This document shows, in pieces, positions 1 to 7,698 of a stretch of 20,349 bases of DNA (within the stretch, counting starts at the first letter, position 1; each line of letters starts with the position of its first letter). The DNA comes from SZUA-430 sp041477875. Its GTDB lineage: Bacteria; Pseudomonadota; Alphaproteobacteria; Micropepsales; Micropepsaceae. Both the position numbers and the translations under genes were made by a program. Under the pieces are notes generated by a model, which worked only from the letters and a program-made list of their open reading frames with translations, did no database searches and had not been told where the DNA came from. The stretch lies in NCBI GenBank assembly GCA_041477875.1, contig JBGOVA010000059.1, positions 1-20,349 on the forward strand, written 5' to 3'.

Positions 1-138
1 ATCTACAAAGCGCGCGGGCTGACCAAGGTCTATGTGTCGGGCGAGGTCGAAGTGCGCGTGCTCGCCGGCCTCGACCTCGACATCTCGGACGGTGAAATGA
101 TCGTTCTGCTCGGGCCGGCCGGGCGGACGGAAGCATGA
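1..138 (+). pseudogene. Truncated ABC-transporter ATP-binding protein (5' part missing from window, 3' part lost)
   Basis: Reading from base 1 gives 45 residues that match the start of a LolD/MacB-type ABC ATPase: the GLTKVY opening, a VLAGLDLDI strand and then MIVLLGP, which normally leads into the Walker A motif GPSGSGKS. Here the reading frame goes GPAGRTEA and stops at 136-138, so the P-loop lysine and everything after it (Q-loop, signature, Walker B) are missing. No continuation is visible in any frame downstream, because the next gene begins at 135. The protein cannot bind ATP in the usual way. The 5' end lies outside the window. I read this as a gene cut by a deletion or rearrangement whose junction is near 115-135. 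An assembly join would look the same. Confidence 0.75.
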
Positions 139-1436
139 GCAGCAAGAAACCAACCGTCGACGCCGAGCTGGAAAATCTACAGCGCCAAACGTTTGACTAT
201 TTCTTGCATGAAACGAATCCAGCCAACGGCCTCGTGATCGACAAGACGGCACCGAATTGGCCTGCGAGCATCGCTGCCACGGGCCTTGCGTTGGCGGCGT
301 ATACGGTCGGGGTGGAGCGTGGTTTCATGTCACGTGCAGCCGGGGCGGAGCGAACGCTTGCGACGCTGCGTTTTTTCTGGAACAGCCCGCAAGGCCCCGA
401 GCCCGACGCAACCGGCCACAAGGGATTCTACTATCATTTTCTCGACATGCAGACCGGCCGTCGCGCGTGGCAGTGTGAGCTTTCGACAGTGGACAGCGCG
501 TTCTTGCTGGCCGGTGCGTTGGCGGCAGGGAAGTATTTCGACGACAGCGCAGCAGGCGAGAGCGAAATTCGTGCCCTCAGCGACGCACTCTATCGCCGCT
601 CGGATTGGCAATGGGCACAAAACCAGGGCGCCACGGTTACGCACGGTTGGAGGCCTGAAAGCGGTTTCCTCGAATACCGCTGGAAAGGCTACGATGAAGC
701 TCTGTTGCTCTACGTCCTGGGTCTCGGTTCACCGACCCATCCTCTGCCGGAAAGCAGTTACACCGCATGGACCTCTTCCTACCGGTGGGAGCAATCTTAC
801 GGGCATCACTATCTCTACGCGGGGCCATTGTTCACGCACCAACTGTCCCATGTCTGGATAGATTTTCGTGGAATTCAGGACGCCTTCATGCGCGTCAAAG
901 GGATCGACTACTTCGAGAACAGCCGGCGCGCGACTTGCGTGCAACAACGCTACGCGATCGAGAACCCACTCAAGTTCGCCGGCTATGGCGATCACTGCTG
1001 GGGAATTACGGCGAGCGAGGGGCCGGGTCCCAACATCATGAAGTTGGATGGCGTTGAGCGCAGGTTCTACGAATATCTGGCGCGCGGTGTGCCATACGGA
1101 CCCGATGACGGTACGCTCGCACCATGGGCGGTCATCGCATCCTTACCATTCGCGCCCGAAATTGTACTGCCCACGCTCGCCTTCTGTGTCCACCAGGCGA
1201 GGTTGACGAAATACAATCGGTACGGCTTCAAGGCTGCATTCAACCCCACACATCCAGGAGAGCCAGGTAATCCCTATGGTTGGTGGGTGTCGCCATGGCA
1301 TTTCGGACTCAACCAGGGACCGATCGTGTTGATGATTGAGAACTATCGCAGCGGTCTGCCGTGGCAGCTGATGCGAAACTGCTCCTACATCGCGGCGGGA
1401 CTGCGGCGCGCCGGATTTAGCGGAGGGTGGTTGTAA
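135..1436 (+). CDS. Glucoamylase-like (glycoamylase domain, PF10091-type) glycoside hydrolase
   Basis: A 433-residue protein resembling the glucoamylase-like family that includes GH144 endo-beta-1,2-glucanases and the C-terminal parts of cyclic-glucan enzymes. Visible family features are the opening ENLQRQTFDYF helix, the STVDSAFLLAGAL segment, the WKGYDEALLLYVLGLGSP block, and aromatic-rich blocks such as SYGHHYLYAGPLFTHQLSHVW and YGDHCWGITASEGP. These fit an (alpha/alpha)6 barrel. The true substrate (alpha- or beta-glucan oligosaccharide) cannot be read from the sequence. No signal peptide is visible: the protein begins MSSKKPTVDAELENLQ, so it may act in the cytoplasm, whereas many relatives are exported. 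The ATG overlaps the stop of the broken ABC gene (ATGA at 135-138), with a GGACGGA stretch just upstream as a possible ribosome site. The next gene starts 59 nt downstream on the same strand. Confidence 0.8.
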   Translation: MSSKKPTVDAELENLQRQTFDYFLHETNPANGLVIDKTAPNWPASIAATGLALAAYTVGVERGFMSRAAGAERTLATLRFFWNSPQGPEPDATGHKGFYYHFLDMQTGRRAWQCELSTVDSAFLLAGALAAGKYFDDSAAGESEIRALSDALYRRSDWQWAQNQGATVTHGWRPESGFLEYRWKGYDEALLLYVLGLGSPTHPLPESSYTAWTSSYRWEQSYGHHYLYAGPLFTHQLSHVWIDFRGIQDAFMRVKGIDYFENSRRATCVQQRYAIENPLKFAGYGDHCWGITASEGPGPNIMKLDGVERRFYEYLARGVPYGPDDGTLAPWAVIASLPFAPEIVLPTLAFCVHQARLTKYNRYGFKAAFNPTHPGEPGNPYGWWVSPWHFGLNQGPIVLMIENYRSGLPWQLMRNCSYIAAGLRRAGFSGGWL

Positions 1437-1495
1437 CTAGGGTCATGGTACAAATCTCGCCAATCAACCCTATCCAACGGGAGGACATTTCGCGC

Positions 1496-2866
1496 ATGAA
1501 GCTCAGCTTTCTCGGCGCCGCCGGAACGGTCACTGGTTCGAAATATCTGATCGAGCACGGCGGTCGGCGCGCGCTTTTGGATTGCGGCCTATTTCAGGGC
1601 TACAAGACGCTGCGCGAACGAAACTGGGCAGCGCCGCCCTTTGACCCGCGCACCATCGATGCGGTCGTCCTCACCCACGCGCACCTCGATCACACGGGAT
1701 ACCTGCCGCTCTTGGTCAAGCAGGGCTTCGCGGGTCAGGTCTATTGCACGGAAGCAACGGCGGAGCTTTGCCGCATCCTTCTGCCGGACAGCGCCCACCT
1801 GCAAGAAGAGGACGCGGAGCGCGCCAACCGCAAGCGCTATTCGAAGCATCGCCCGGCGCTGCCGCTCTACGACGCACGCGACGCTGCGCGAGCGCTCGAG
1901 CGATTGGCACCCCAACTCTTTACAGCGGAGTTCGCGGTCGCACCCGACCTCAAGGCGACGTTTGCGTCGGCGGGACACATTCTCGGGGCGGCGACGGTCG
2001 CTTTGCGCGCGCCAGACGTCAGTATCGCCTTCAGCGGCGACCTGGGCAGGCCGGACGATCCGGTGATGCGCGCGCCCGAGTCCATCGCCGGCGCGGATTA
2101 CATGGTCGTCGAGTCGACTTACGGCGATCGCCTGCACGATCGGGTTGACCCTCATGAGGGCCTCGGCAAAGTGATCGCGAAGGTGGCCGCGCGGGGTGGG
2201 GTCGTCGTCATCCCATCCTTTGCCGTCGGCCGCACGCAGACACTGCTTTGGTGCATCCACCGATTGAAGGCCGAGGGCAAAATCCCGCGTGTCCTTCCGG
2301 TCTATTTGAACAGCCCCATGGCGACGGATGTGACCGCGATCTATCACCGCCATCGCACCGAGCACCGTCTCACGCACGACGAGTGCGAGGCGATGTGTCA
2401 TGCGGCTCAGATCATCAGCTCGGTCGCGGACTCGAAAGCCCTGAACGAGCGGAAGGGACCCATGGTGATCATCGCCGGCAGCGGCATGGCGACCGGCGGT
2501 CGCGTCGTTCATCATCTGAAGGCGTTTGCGCCCGATCCGCGAAACGCCATCGTCTTCGCTGGTTTCCAAGCGGGCGGCACGCGGGGTGCCGCGATGCTTG
2601 GCGGCGCGCAAACGATCCGCATTCACGGCGAAGATGTGCCGGTGCGGGCCGAAGTCGTGATGCTGAGCAATTTGTCTGCGCATGCCGATTATCGCGAGAT
2701 TCTCGATTGGCTCGGCCATGTGTCCAAGCCGCCGCGCCGCATTTTCGTGACACACGGTGAGCCCGCCGCATCGGATGCGTTGCGCGCGCGCATCAACCGC
2801 GAATTGGGCTGGGACAGTCACGTGCCCGACTATCTCGAGTCGGTCGAGTTGGGAAGCAGTCTGTGA
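1496..2866 (+). CDS. Beta-CASP metallo-beta-lactamase-fold hydrolase (probable RNA-processing exonuclease)
   Basis: A 456-residue metallo-beta-lactamase/beta-CASP protein of the CPSF73/YSH1 type (bacterial and archaeal RNA metallohydrolases). Zinc ligands are visible: HAHLDH at residues 61-66, His161 in SAGHILGA, Asp182 in SGDLG and His420 in VTHGEP. The beta-CASP insert is marked by VESTYGDR, PSFAVGRTQ and the SAHADY motif near the C-terminus. Known members cut or trim RNA, so an RNase role is likely but not shown. I chose ATG 1496 because the sequence MKLSFLGAAGTVTGSKY is where the family begins and GGAGG sits at 1480-1484; an in-frame GTG at 1427 would add 23 unconserved residues overlapping the previous gene. 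The PRPP synthetase gene follows 56 nt later, presumably in the same operon. Confidence 0.9.
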   Translation: MKLSFLGAAGTVTGSKYLIEHGGRRALLDCGLFQGYKTLRERNWAAPPFDPRTIDAVVLTHAHLDHTGYLPLLVKQGFAGQVYCTEATAELCRILLPDSAHLQEEDAERANRKRYSKHRPALPLYDARDAARALERLAPQLFTAEFAVAPDLKATFASAGHILGAATVALRAPDVSIAFSGDLGRPDDPVMRAPESIAGADYMVVESTYGDRLHDRVDPHEGLGKVIAKVAARGGVVVIPSFAVGRTQTLLWCIHRLKAEGKIPRVLPVYLNSPMATDVTAIYHRHRTEHRLTHDECEAMCHAAQIISSVADSKALNERKGPMVIIAGSGMATGGRVVHHLKAFAPDPRNAIVFAGFQAGGTRGAAMLGGAQTIRIHGEDVPVRAEVVMLSNLSAHADYREILDWLGHVSKPPRRIFVTHGEPAASDALRARINRELGWDSHVPDYLESVELGSSL

Positions 2867-2922
2867 ACGAGGTTCGGGAACACGTGCCGGTCATCCGCGC
2901 GCGCCGCAGTGGAGGCTCTTTG

Positions 2923-3807
2923 ATGCCGCACATGGTTCTTGCATATCCCGGCAACGATGAGCTGGCGCGCAGCATCGCTGACCGTTCGGGCGCCGACATT
3001 GTGCCCCTCGAATTTCGGGAATTTCCGGACGGCGAGATTTATTTGCGGGTGGCAGGCAGTGTCGCGGAGCAGACCGCGGTCATTGCGTGCGGGCTCGAGC
3101 GGCCGAATGGCAAGGCGATCGGACTCTTCCTTCTCGCGTCGACCCTGCGCGATCTGGGTGCCAAGCGAATCCTGCTTGCTGCTCCTTATCTGAGTTACAT
3201 GCGGCAGGATCGCAGCTTTCACGACGGCGAAAGTGTGAGCGCGCGCTATTTTTCCCACTTTCTCTCAGGCTTTCTCGATGGGTTGGTGACCGTCGATCCG
3301 CACTTGCACCGGATCCACGATCTCAAGGAAATCTATACGATCCCGACGCGCGTGGTTGCTGCCGCCCCGGCAATCTCGGCGTGGCTTGCGCGGAACGTCG
3401 AAGCGCCAGTCCTGGTCGGCCCCGATTCGGAGAGTGAACAGTGGGTCTCACAAGTCGCCGGCGGGGCTAATTGCCCCTATGTCGTATTCGAGAAGAAGCG
3501 AGATGGGGACCGACAGGTCGAGGTGTCTTTTCCGGACGTCGCCAAGTTGCGCGGTCGCACCCCTGTGCTGATTGACGACATCATTTCGACCGCAAGGACG
3601 ATGATTGCCGTGACCGAGCATATCGTCAAAGCCGGGCTTGAGCCCCCGGTATGTGTCGGCGTCCACGCGATATTCGCAGGCAGCGCCTATGAGGACCTCT
3701 CGCGGTCCGGCGTAGCGCGGATCGTCACCTGTAACACGGTTCCGCATCCAACGAATGCAATCGATGTTCACCAAGCCGTTGCGGAGAGGATTTCCGAGCT
3801 GCTCTGA
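2923..3807 (+). CDS. prs: Ribose-phosphate pyrophosphokinase (PRPP synthetase), divergent form
   Basis: A 294-residue PRPP synthetase-family protein, which would make PRPP from ribose 5-phosphate and ATP (or run in reverse to salvage ribose phosphate). It shows EFPDGEIYLRV, YMRQDRSF (residues 92-99), the metal-site stretch VDPHLHR (near 124-130), a KKRDGD loop and the PRPP-binding motif VLIDDIISTARTM (215-227). Two sites differ from the common enzymes: STARTM replaces STGGTM in the ribose-5-phosphate loop, and PDSESEQWV stands where PDAGG-V is usual. Related short enzymes in alphaproteobacterial stress/fermentation clusters carry a similar R-T-M loop, as far as I recall. ATG 2923 is preferred: GGAGG lies at 2911-2915, and residues from MPHMVLAYPGND match the family start. 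An in-frame GTG at 2863 overlaps the previous stop and is a weaker alternative. Confidence 0.85.
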   Translation: MPHMVLAYPGNDELARSIADRSGADIVPLEFREFPDGEIYLRVAGSVAEQTAVIACGLERPNGKAIGLFLLASTLRDLGAKRILLAAPYLSYMRQDRSFHDGESVSARYFSHFLSGFLDGLVTVDPHLHRIHDLKEIYTIPTRVVAAAPAISAWLARNVEAPVLVGPDSESEQWVSQVAGGANCPYVVFEKKRDGDRQVEVSFPDVAKLRGRTPVLIDDIISTARTMIAVTEHIVKAGLEPPVCVGVHAIFAGSAYEDLSRSGVARIVTCNTVPHPTNAIDVHQAVAERISELL

Positions 3808-3837
3808 CCGGATGGATTGCGTGCAAAACGCTTGAGC

Positions 3838-3851
3838 TTGATTTGGCGCAA
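3838..3851. promoter_or_regulatory. Putative FixK/FNR-type box upstream of gap
   Basis: TTGATTTGGCGCAA fits the TTG(A/C)-N6-(T/G)CAA consensus of alphaproteobacterial FixK2 boxes. Its centre is 63.5 nt before the GTG start at 3908. If the activator acts at -41.5, transcription would begin near 3886, just before the AGGAG at 3895-3899. One half-site is imperfect, so a chance match is possible. Confidence 0.5.
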
Positions 3852-3907
3852 GTTCCTCTCTGAGCGTCAGCGGCACACTGTGTTGCCCCTCTATAGGAGC
3901 GAATGAC

Positions 3908-4954
3908 GTGGTACAGACGCAGGCGAAGGTTCGAGTCGCGGTCAACGGATACGGCGTCATCGGCAAGCGCGTGGCCGATGCGGTCGCGCTGCAAGATGAC
4001 ATGGAGATCGCCGGCATTGCGGACGTGGCGTCGGATTGGCGCATGCAGGCGCTGCTGGCGAAGGGTTTCCGACTCTTTGCCGCTGCGGAGGATCGCGCCG
4101 AAGCCATGCGTGGGGTTGGCCTCAAGGTTGCCGGTTCTCTCGACGATTTGCTGGACCGGGCCGATATCGTCGTCGATTGCACGCCAAAGCACATCGCGGC
4201 GAAGAACGTGCTTCGATATCGCGAGCGCAACTTGAAGTTCGTCCTCCAAGGCGGCGAAAAGCACGAGGTGACGGGCCACTCGTTTGTGGCCGAGGCGAAT
4301 TATGCACAAGCTCTGGGCCGTAGCGCGACGCGCGTTGTTTCCTGCAACACGACATCGGTCGTGCGAACCCTGACGTCGCTCAAGCGCGCCGGACTACTGC
4401 GCCGAGCGCGCGGCACTTTGCTCCGCCGCGCGACCGATCCGTGGGAAAGCCACGAGGGCGGCATCATGAACACGCTCGTGCCGGAAGAGCAGATTCCGAG
4501 CCATCAGGGTCCGGACGCGCAGACCGTCGACCCCGAGCTCGATGTGATCACGATGGCAGTCAAGGTGCCGGAGACGTTGGCGCATCTGCACTACTGGGTC
4601 GTGGACCTCACGCGGAAGGCGAGCAGGGACGAGGTCCTAGATGCGTTCCGTACATCCTCGCGCATTGCGCTGATCCGGATGAAAGACGGTCTGACGGCGA
4701 TCAACACGGTGAAGGAGCTGATGGCCGATACCGGCCGTCCGCGCGACAGTCTGTATGAGGTCGCGCTGTGGGAAGACATGCTCTCCGTCGTCGGCAATGA
4801 GGCTTTCTACGCCTATATGGTCGACAACCAGGCGATTGTGATTCCGGAGACGATCGACGCGATCCGTGCGCTAACCGGGCGTGAAGCGCACGGCGGGGCA
4901 TCGATTGCGAAGACCAACACTGCGCTCGGAATCGGGCTCCCCTTCAAACGCTGA
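3908..4954 (+). CDS. gap: Type II (archaeal-type) glyceraldehyde-3-phosphate dehydrogenase
   Basis: A 348-residue protein of the archaeal-type phosphorylating GAPDH family (EC 1.2.1.59, NAD(P)+), distinct from the common GapA. The Rossmann motif NGYGVIGKRV is at residues 13-22. The catalytic cysteine is Cys146 in VVSCNTTSV, and the HLHYW segment and the TDPWESHEGGIMNTL block follow as in archaeal enzymes. It interconverts glyceraldehyde 3-phosphate and 1,3-bisphosphoglycerate. The start is GTG 3908, with AGGAG at 3895-3899; the ATG at 3903 is in another frame. A FixK-type box lies 60 nt upstream, so it seems to have its own promoter although it follows the PRPP synthetase gene by 100 nt. In bacteria this enzyme type is uncommon and usually accessory, which fits a dedicated low-oxygen carbon route. 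Confidence 0.88.
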   Translation: MVQTQAKVRVAVNGYGVIGKRVADAVALQDDMEIAGIADVASDWRMQALLAKGFRLFAAAEDRAEAMRGVGLKVAGSLDDLLDRADIVVDCTPKHIAAKNVLRYRERNLKFVLQGGEKHEVTGHSFVAEANYAQALGRSATRVVSCNTTSVVRTLTSLKRAGLLRRARGTLLRRATDPWESHEGGIMNTLVPEEQIPSHQGPDAQTVDPELDVITMAVKVPETLAHLHYWVVDLTRKASRDEVLDAFRTSSRIALIRMKDGLTAINTVKELMADTGRPRDSLYEVALWEDMLSVVGNEAFYAYMVDNQAIVIPETIDAIRALTGREAHGGASIAKTNTALGIGLPFKR

Positions 4955-4955
4955 G

Positions 4956-4969
4956 TTGATCTGGGGCAA
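4956..4969. promoter_or_regulatory. Putative FixK/FNR-type box upstream of the YHS-copA-pfkB unit
   Basis: TTGATCTGGGGCAA fits TTG(A/C)-N6-(T/G)CAA and shares 12 of 14 bases with the box at 3838-3851. It begins one base after the gap stop codon and its centre is about 79 nt before ATG 5042. It would drive the YHS-copper ATPase-PfkB unit. The right half-site is imperfect. Confidence 0.45.
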
Positions 4970-5041
4970 GGACCGATGATCGACGACAAGGCAGAGTGCT
5001 GTGGCCGCGTTAGGACGCGGTGAAACGGAAGGAGCACCACC

Positions 5042-5230
5042 ATGGACGCCATCGATCCGGTCTGCGGCATGTCCGTCGAGACGACCAAAGCGGCCGCGCA
5101 GGAGGCATTTCAGGGCAAGACCTACTATTTCTGCTCGACCCATTGCCGCGATGAGTTCAAGAAGGTACCGCAAAAGTTTACGAGCGCGGCAGCTAAGCCG
5201 ATGGGCTGCTGCGGCGGGCACGAGCACTGA
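5042..5230 (+). CDS. YHS-domain small metal-associated protein
   Basis: A 62-residue protein made almost entirely of one YHS domain. It has the DPVCGMSV start (Cys near residue 8), the TYYFCSTHCRDEF core with two cysteines and a histidine, and a metal-ligand-rich tail CCGGHEH. YHS domains often occur next to or fused with copper/heavy-metal P-type ATPases and probably bind or deliver metal. AAGGAG at 5029-5034 with 7 nt spacing sets the start at 5042. The copper ATPase gene starts 50 nt after its stop, which supports a shared job in copper handling. Confidence 0.88.
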   Translation: MDAIDPVCGMSVETTKAAAQEAFQGKTYYFCSTHCRDEFKKVPQKFTSAAAKPMGCCGGHEH

Positions 5231-5280
5231 GCCCGTCGCCGACCTCGACCACGAGCCAAGCGGGCCAGCGAAGGACCGGC

Positions 5281-7698
5281 ATGGACAGCACTCACCACGA
5301 CCATAATCACCAGCGGCGCGAACCAAGCCCAAGCGCCGCCCCTTCGCCCACATCCACCGGTACCAGCGCGGTCATCGATGTTGGCGATATGCTGTCGGCG
5401 CTCGACGAGCACGTCGTTGAGAACGTCGTTCGAGCTCAGCCCGGTGTTCTCGAAGCGACCGTAAACCGCGCCGCGGGCCGGGCAACGATCAGATTTGATC
5501 CGGCCAAAACGGATGTCGCCGCGATCGCAGCAGCTGTGCGCGAGTGCGGGTTCCATTGTCGCGGGGAATCCCTGCCGACGCATCTACGCCGGAGCATGGA
5601 TGCGCACGCTGAACACGCCGCCGGAAGGCACGCGCCTACGGCGCATGCCGATCACGAGGACATGCATGCTGGCCACGACGCGGCAGCCATGGCCATCGAC
5701 ATGCGCAAGCGATTCGTCGTCGCGCTTGTCTTTGCCGTGCCGCTCTTTCTGCTGCACCCGATGGGGTTACCTATTCCGTCGTTGCCGTTGCCGGCGGGGT
5801 GGGACCGCGAACTCGTGATGTTCGCTCTTGCGACCGGCGCCATCGTCTACCCCGTGTGGCCGTTTTTGGTGGGCGCTTGGCGCGCTCTCCGCCGCGGCAT
5901 TCTCAACATGGCGGTTCTCGTCGTCCTCAGCGTGGGCGCCGGGTATCTGTTCAGCATCGGCGCCACATTCATCTACGGCGGACAGCAGTTCTACGAAGCC
6001 GCAGCCGTCCTGCTGGTCTTCATTCTGCTCGGCCACTGGCTGGAGATGCGGGCGCGTGCGGGCGCCTCGGAGGCGATCAGGCACCTGCTCGACCTCACGC
6101 CGCCGAAAGCCAACGTCGTTCGCCAAGGTCAAGAAGTCGAGATTCCTACGGCGGATGTGCTGGTGGGCGACATTGTGGTGATCCGGCCGGGAAACAAAAT
6201 TCCTGTCGACGGCGAGATCGTCGAAGGTCAGTCGACGATCGATGAGTCAATGCTGACCGGCGAATCGATGCCGGTGAGCAAGAGCGCCGGTCAGACGGTT
6301 GCGGGTGCGACCATCAACAAGAGCGGCGCCTTCCGCTATCGCGCCACCAAGGTCGGCGCCGACACCGCGCTGGCACAGATCGTCAAGCTCGTGCAGGAAG
6401 CACAGAACTCCAAGGCACCGGCGCAACTGCTTGCCGACCGGGCCTCGCAATGGCTGGTTCTCGCAGCCATCATCGTCAGCGTCGCGGCATTTTCGTATTG
6501 GTACTGGGTCGGCGGATCCACCTTGTTGTTCTCGGTGACCATGGCAATGACCGTCCTCGTGATCGCGTGTCCCGACGCGTTAGGGCTCGCGACCCCGATG
6601 GCGGTGATGGTCGGCACCGGCCGCGGCGCAATGAACGGCATATTGTTGAAGAACGCAGTTGCTCTGGAAGAAGCCGCCAAACTCACGGTCGTTGTCTTCG
6701 ATAAGACCGGCACGCTCACCATGGGCCAACCCGAGGTCGTGGAAACGGTCGTCGCACCGGGCGTCGGCGAGAGCCTCCTTCTTTCGACCGCAGCCGCCAT
6801 CGAGAAAGGGTCCGATCATCCTCTGGCGCAAGCCGTCCTGCGCAAAGCGGTGGGTCTCGATCTGGCGACGGCGGAAGCGTTCGAGAGTCTCGACGGGCGT
6901 GGCGCGAAAGCCCGAGTTGCCGGCGACGAAGTCTTCGTGGGCAACCGTCGGCTGATGGATGAGGCCAGTATCGACGTGAGTCCGCTCGCGGGCGAGGTTG
7001 TGCGTTTGGCGAGCGGCGGGCGATCCGTCGTTCATGTTGCGCGCGGCGGACGGCTGATCGGACTCATCGCGATCGCCGACAAGGTGCGGCCCACATCGGC
7101 CACTACCGTCTCCAATCTCCAGAGTGCCGGCGTGAAGGTCGCAATGCTGACGGGCGACAACCAAGCGACCGCTGATCGCATTGCCGGCGAGCTCAAGATC
7201 GACATTGTTCTTGCCGATGTGCTGCCGGGTCAGAAGGTGCAGAAGTTGAAGGACCTGCAGGGGCAGGGTCATCGCGTCGGCATGGTCGGCGACGGCATCA
7301 ACGACGCCCCGGCCTTGACTCAAGCCGATCTGGGCTTTGCCATCGGTGCAGGCACGGACGTCGCAATCGAGAGTGCGGACGTTGTCCTCATGCGTAGCGA
7401 TCCCTTCGACGTCGTCAAGGCGATCCGTCTTTCGCGCGCGACGTTGCGCAAGATGCATCAGAATCTGTGGTGGGCGGCGGGCTACAACGCCATCGCGTTT
7501 CCGATAGCGGCGGGCGTCTTCTACCCCTTTCTGCTCAGCCCGGAGATCGCTGCCTTGTCGATGTCGGGGAGCTCGGTGATCGTCGCCGTCAACGCGCTGC
7601 TTCTGAAGTGGGTGCGTCTGGAGGGTTTTGTCGCGCAACAGCCCGCCGATACGAAGGGTCCCGCAGTCGATCAAGCGTCCTCTCAAGCTGCGCAATGA
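5281..7698 (+). CDS. copA: Cu+-type P1B ATPase with a CPD motif
   Basis: An 805-residue heavy-metal-translocating P-type ATPase of the inner membrane, probably exporting Cu+. Motifs seen: TGES (326-329), the phosphorylation site DKTGTLT (Asp474), His513-Pro514 of the nucleotide domain, TGDN (624-627) and GDGINDAP (from 670). The membrane metal site reads Cys430-Pro431-Asp432, where Cu+ pumps usually have CPC. The TM7 YN pair (GYNAIAFP) and the TM8 MSGSSV motif are both present and point to the P1B-1 Cu+ class. The N-terminal HMA-like domain (about 30-95) lacks CxxC. A histidine-rich stretch (109-132) and an N-terminal HH-H-H cluster may bind metal instead. AAGGA at 5271-5275 precedes the start. 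The pfkB start codon overlaps its stop. Confidence 0.92.
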   Translation: MDSTHHDHNHQRREPSPSAAPSPTSTGTSAVIDVGDMLSALDEHVVENVVRAQPGVLEATVNRAAGRATIRFDPAKTDVAAIAAAVRECGFHCRGESLPTHLRRSMDAHAEHAAGRHAPTAHADHEDMHAGHDAAAMAIDMRKRFVVALVFAVPLFLLHPMGLPIPSLPLPAGWDRELVMFALATGAIVYPVWPFLVGAWRALRRGILNMAVLVVLSVGAGYLFSIGATFIYGGQQFYEAAAVLLVFILLGHWLEMRARAGASEAIRHLLDLTPPKANVVRQGQEVEIPTADVLVGDIVVIRPGNKIPVDGEIVEGQSTIDESMLTGESMPVSKSAGQTVAGATINKSGAFRYRATKVGADTALAQIVKLVQEAQNSKAPAQLLADRASQWLVLAAIIVSVAAFSYWYWVGGSTLLFSVTMAMTVLVIACPDALGLATPMAVMVGTGRGAMNGILLKNAVALEEAAKLTVVVFDKTGTLTMGQPEVVETVVAPGVGESLLLSTAAAIEKGSDHPLAQAVLRKAVGLDLATAEAFESLDGRGAKARVAGDEVFVGNRRLMDEASIDVSPLAGEVVRLASGGRSVVHVARGGRLIGLIAIADKVRPTSATTVSNLQSAGVKVAMLTGDNQATADRIAGELKIDIVLADVLPGQKVQKLKDLQGQGHRVGMVGDGINDAPALTQADLGFAIGAGTDVAIESADVVLMRSDPFDVVKAIRLSRATLRKMHQNLWWAAGYNAIAFPIAAGVFYPFLLSPEIAALSMSGSSVIVAVNALLLKWVRLEGFVAQQPADTKGPAVDQASSQAAQ

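Noticed and set aside
1589..2821. A 410-codon open frame antisense to the beta-CASP hydrolase gene
   Set aside because: It mirrors the codon structure of a GC-rich gene with clear zinc-ligand motifs on the other strand, and has no recognisable motif or ribosome site.
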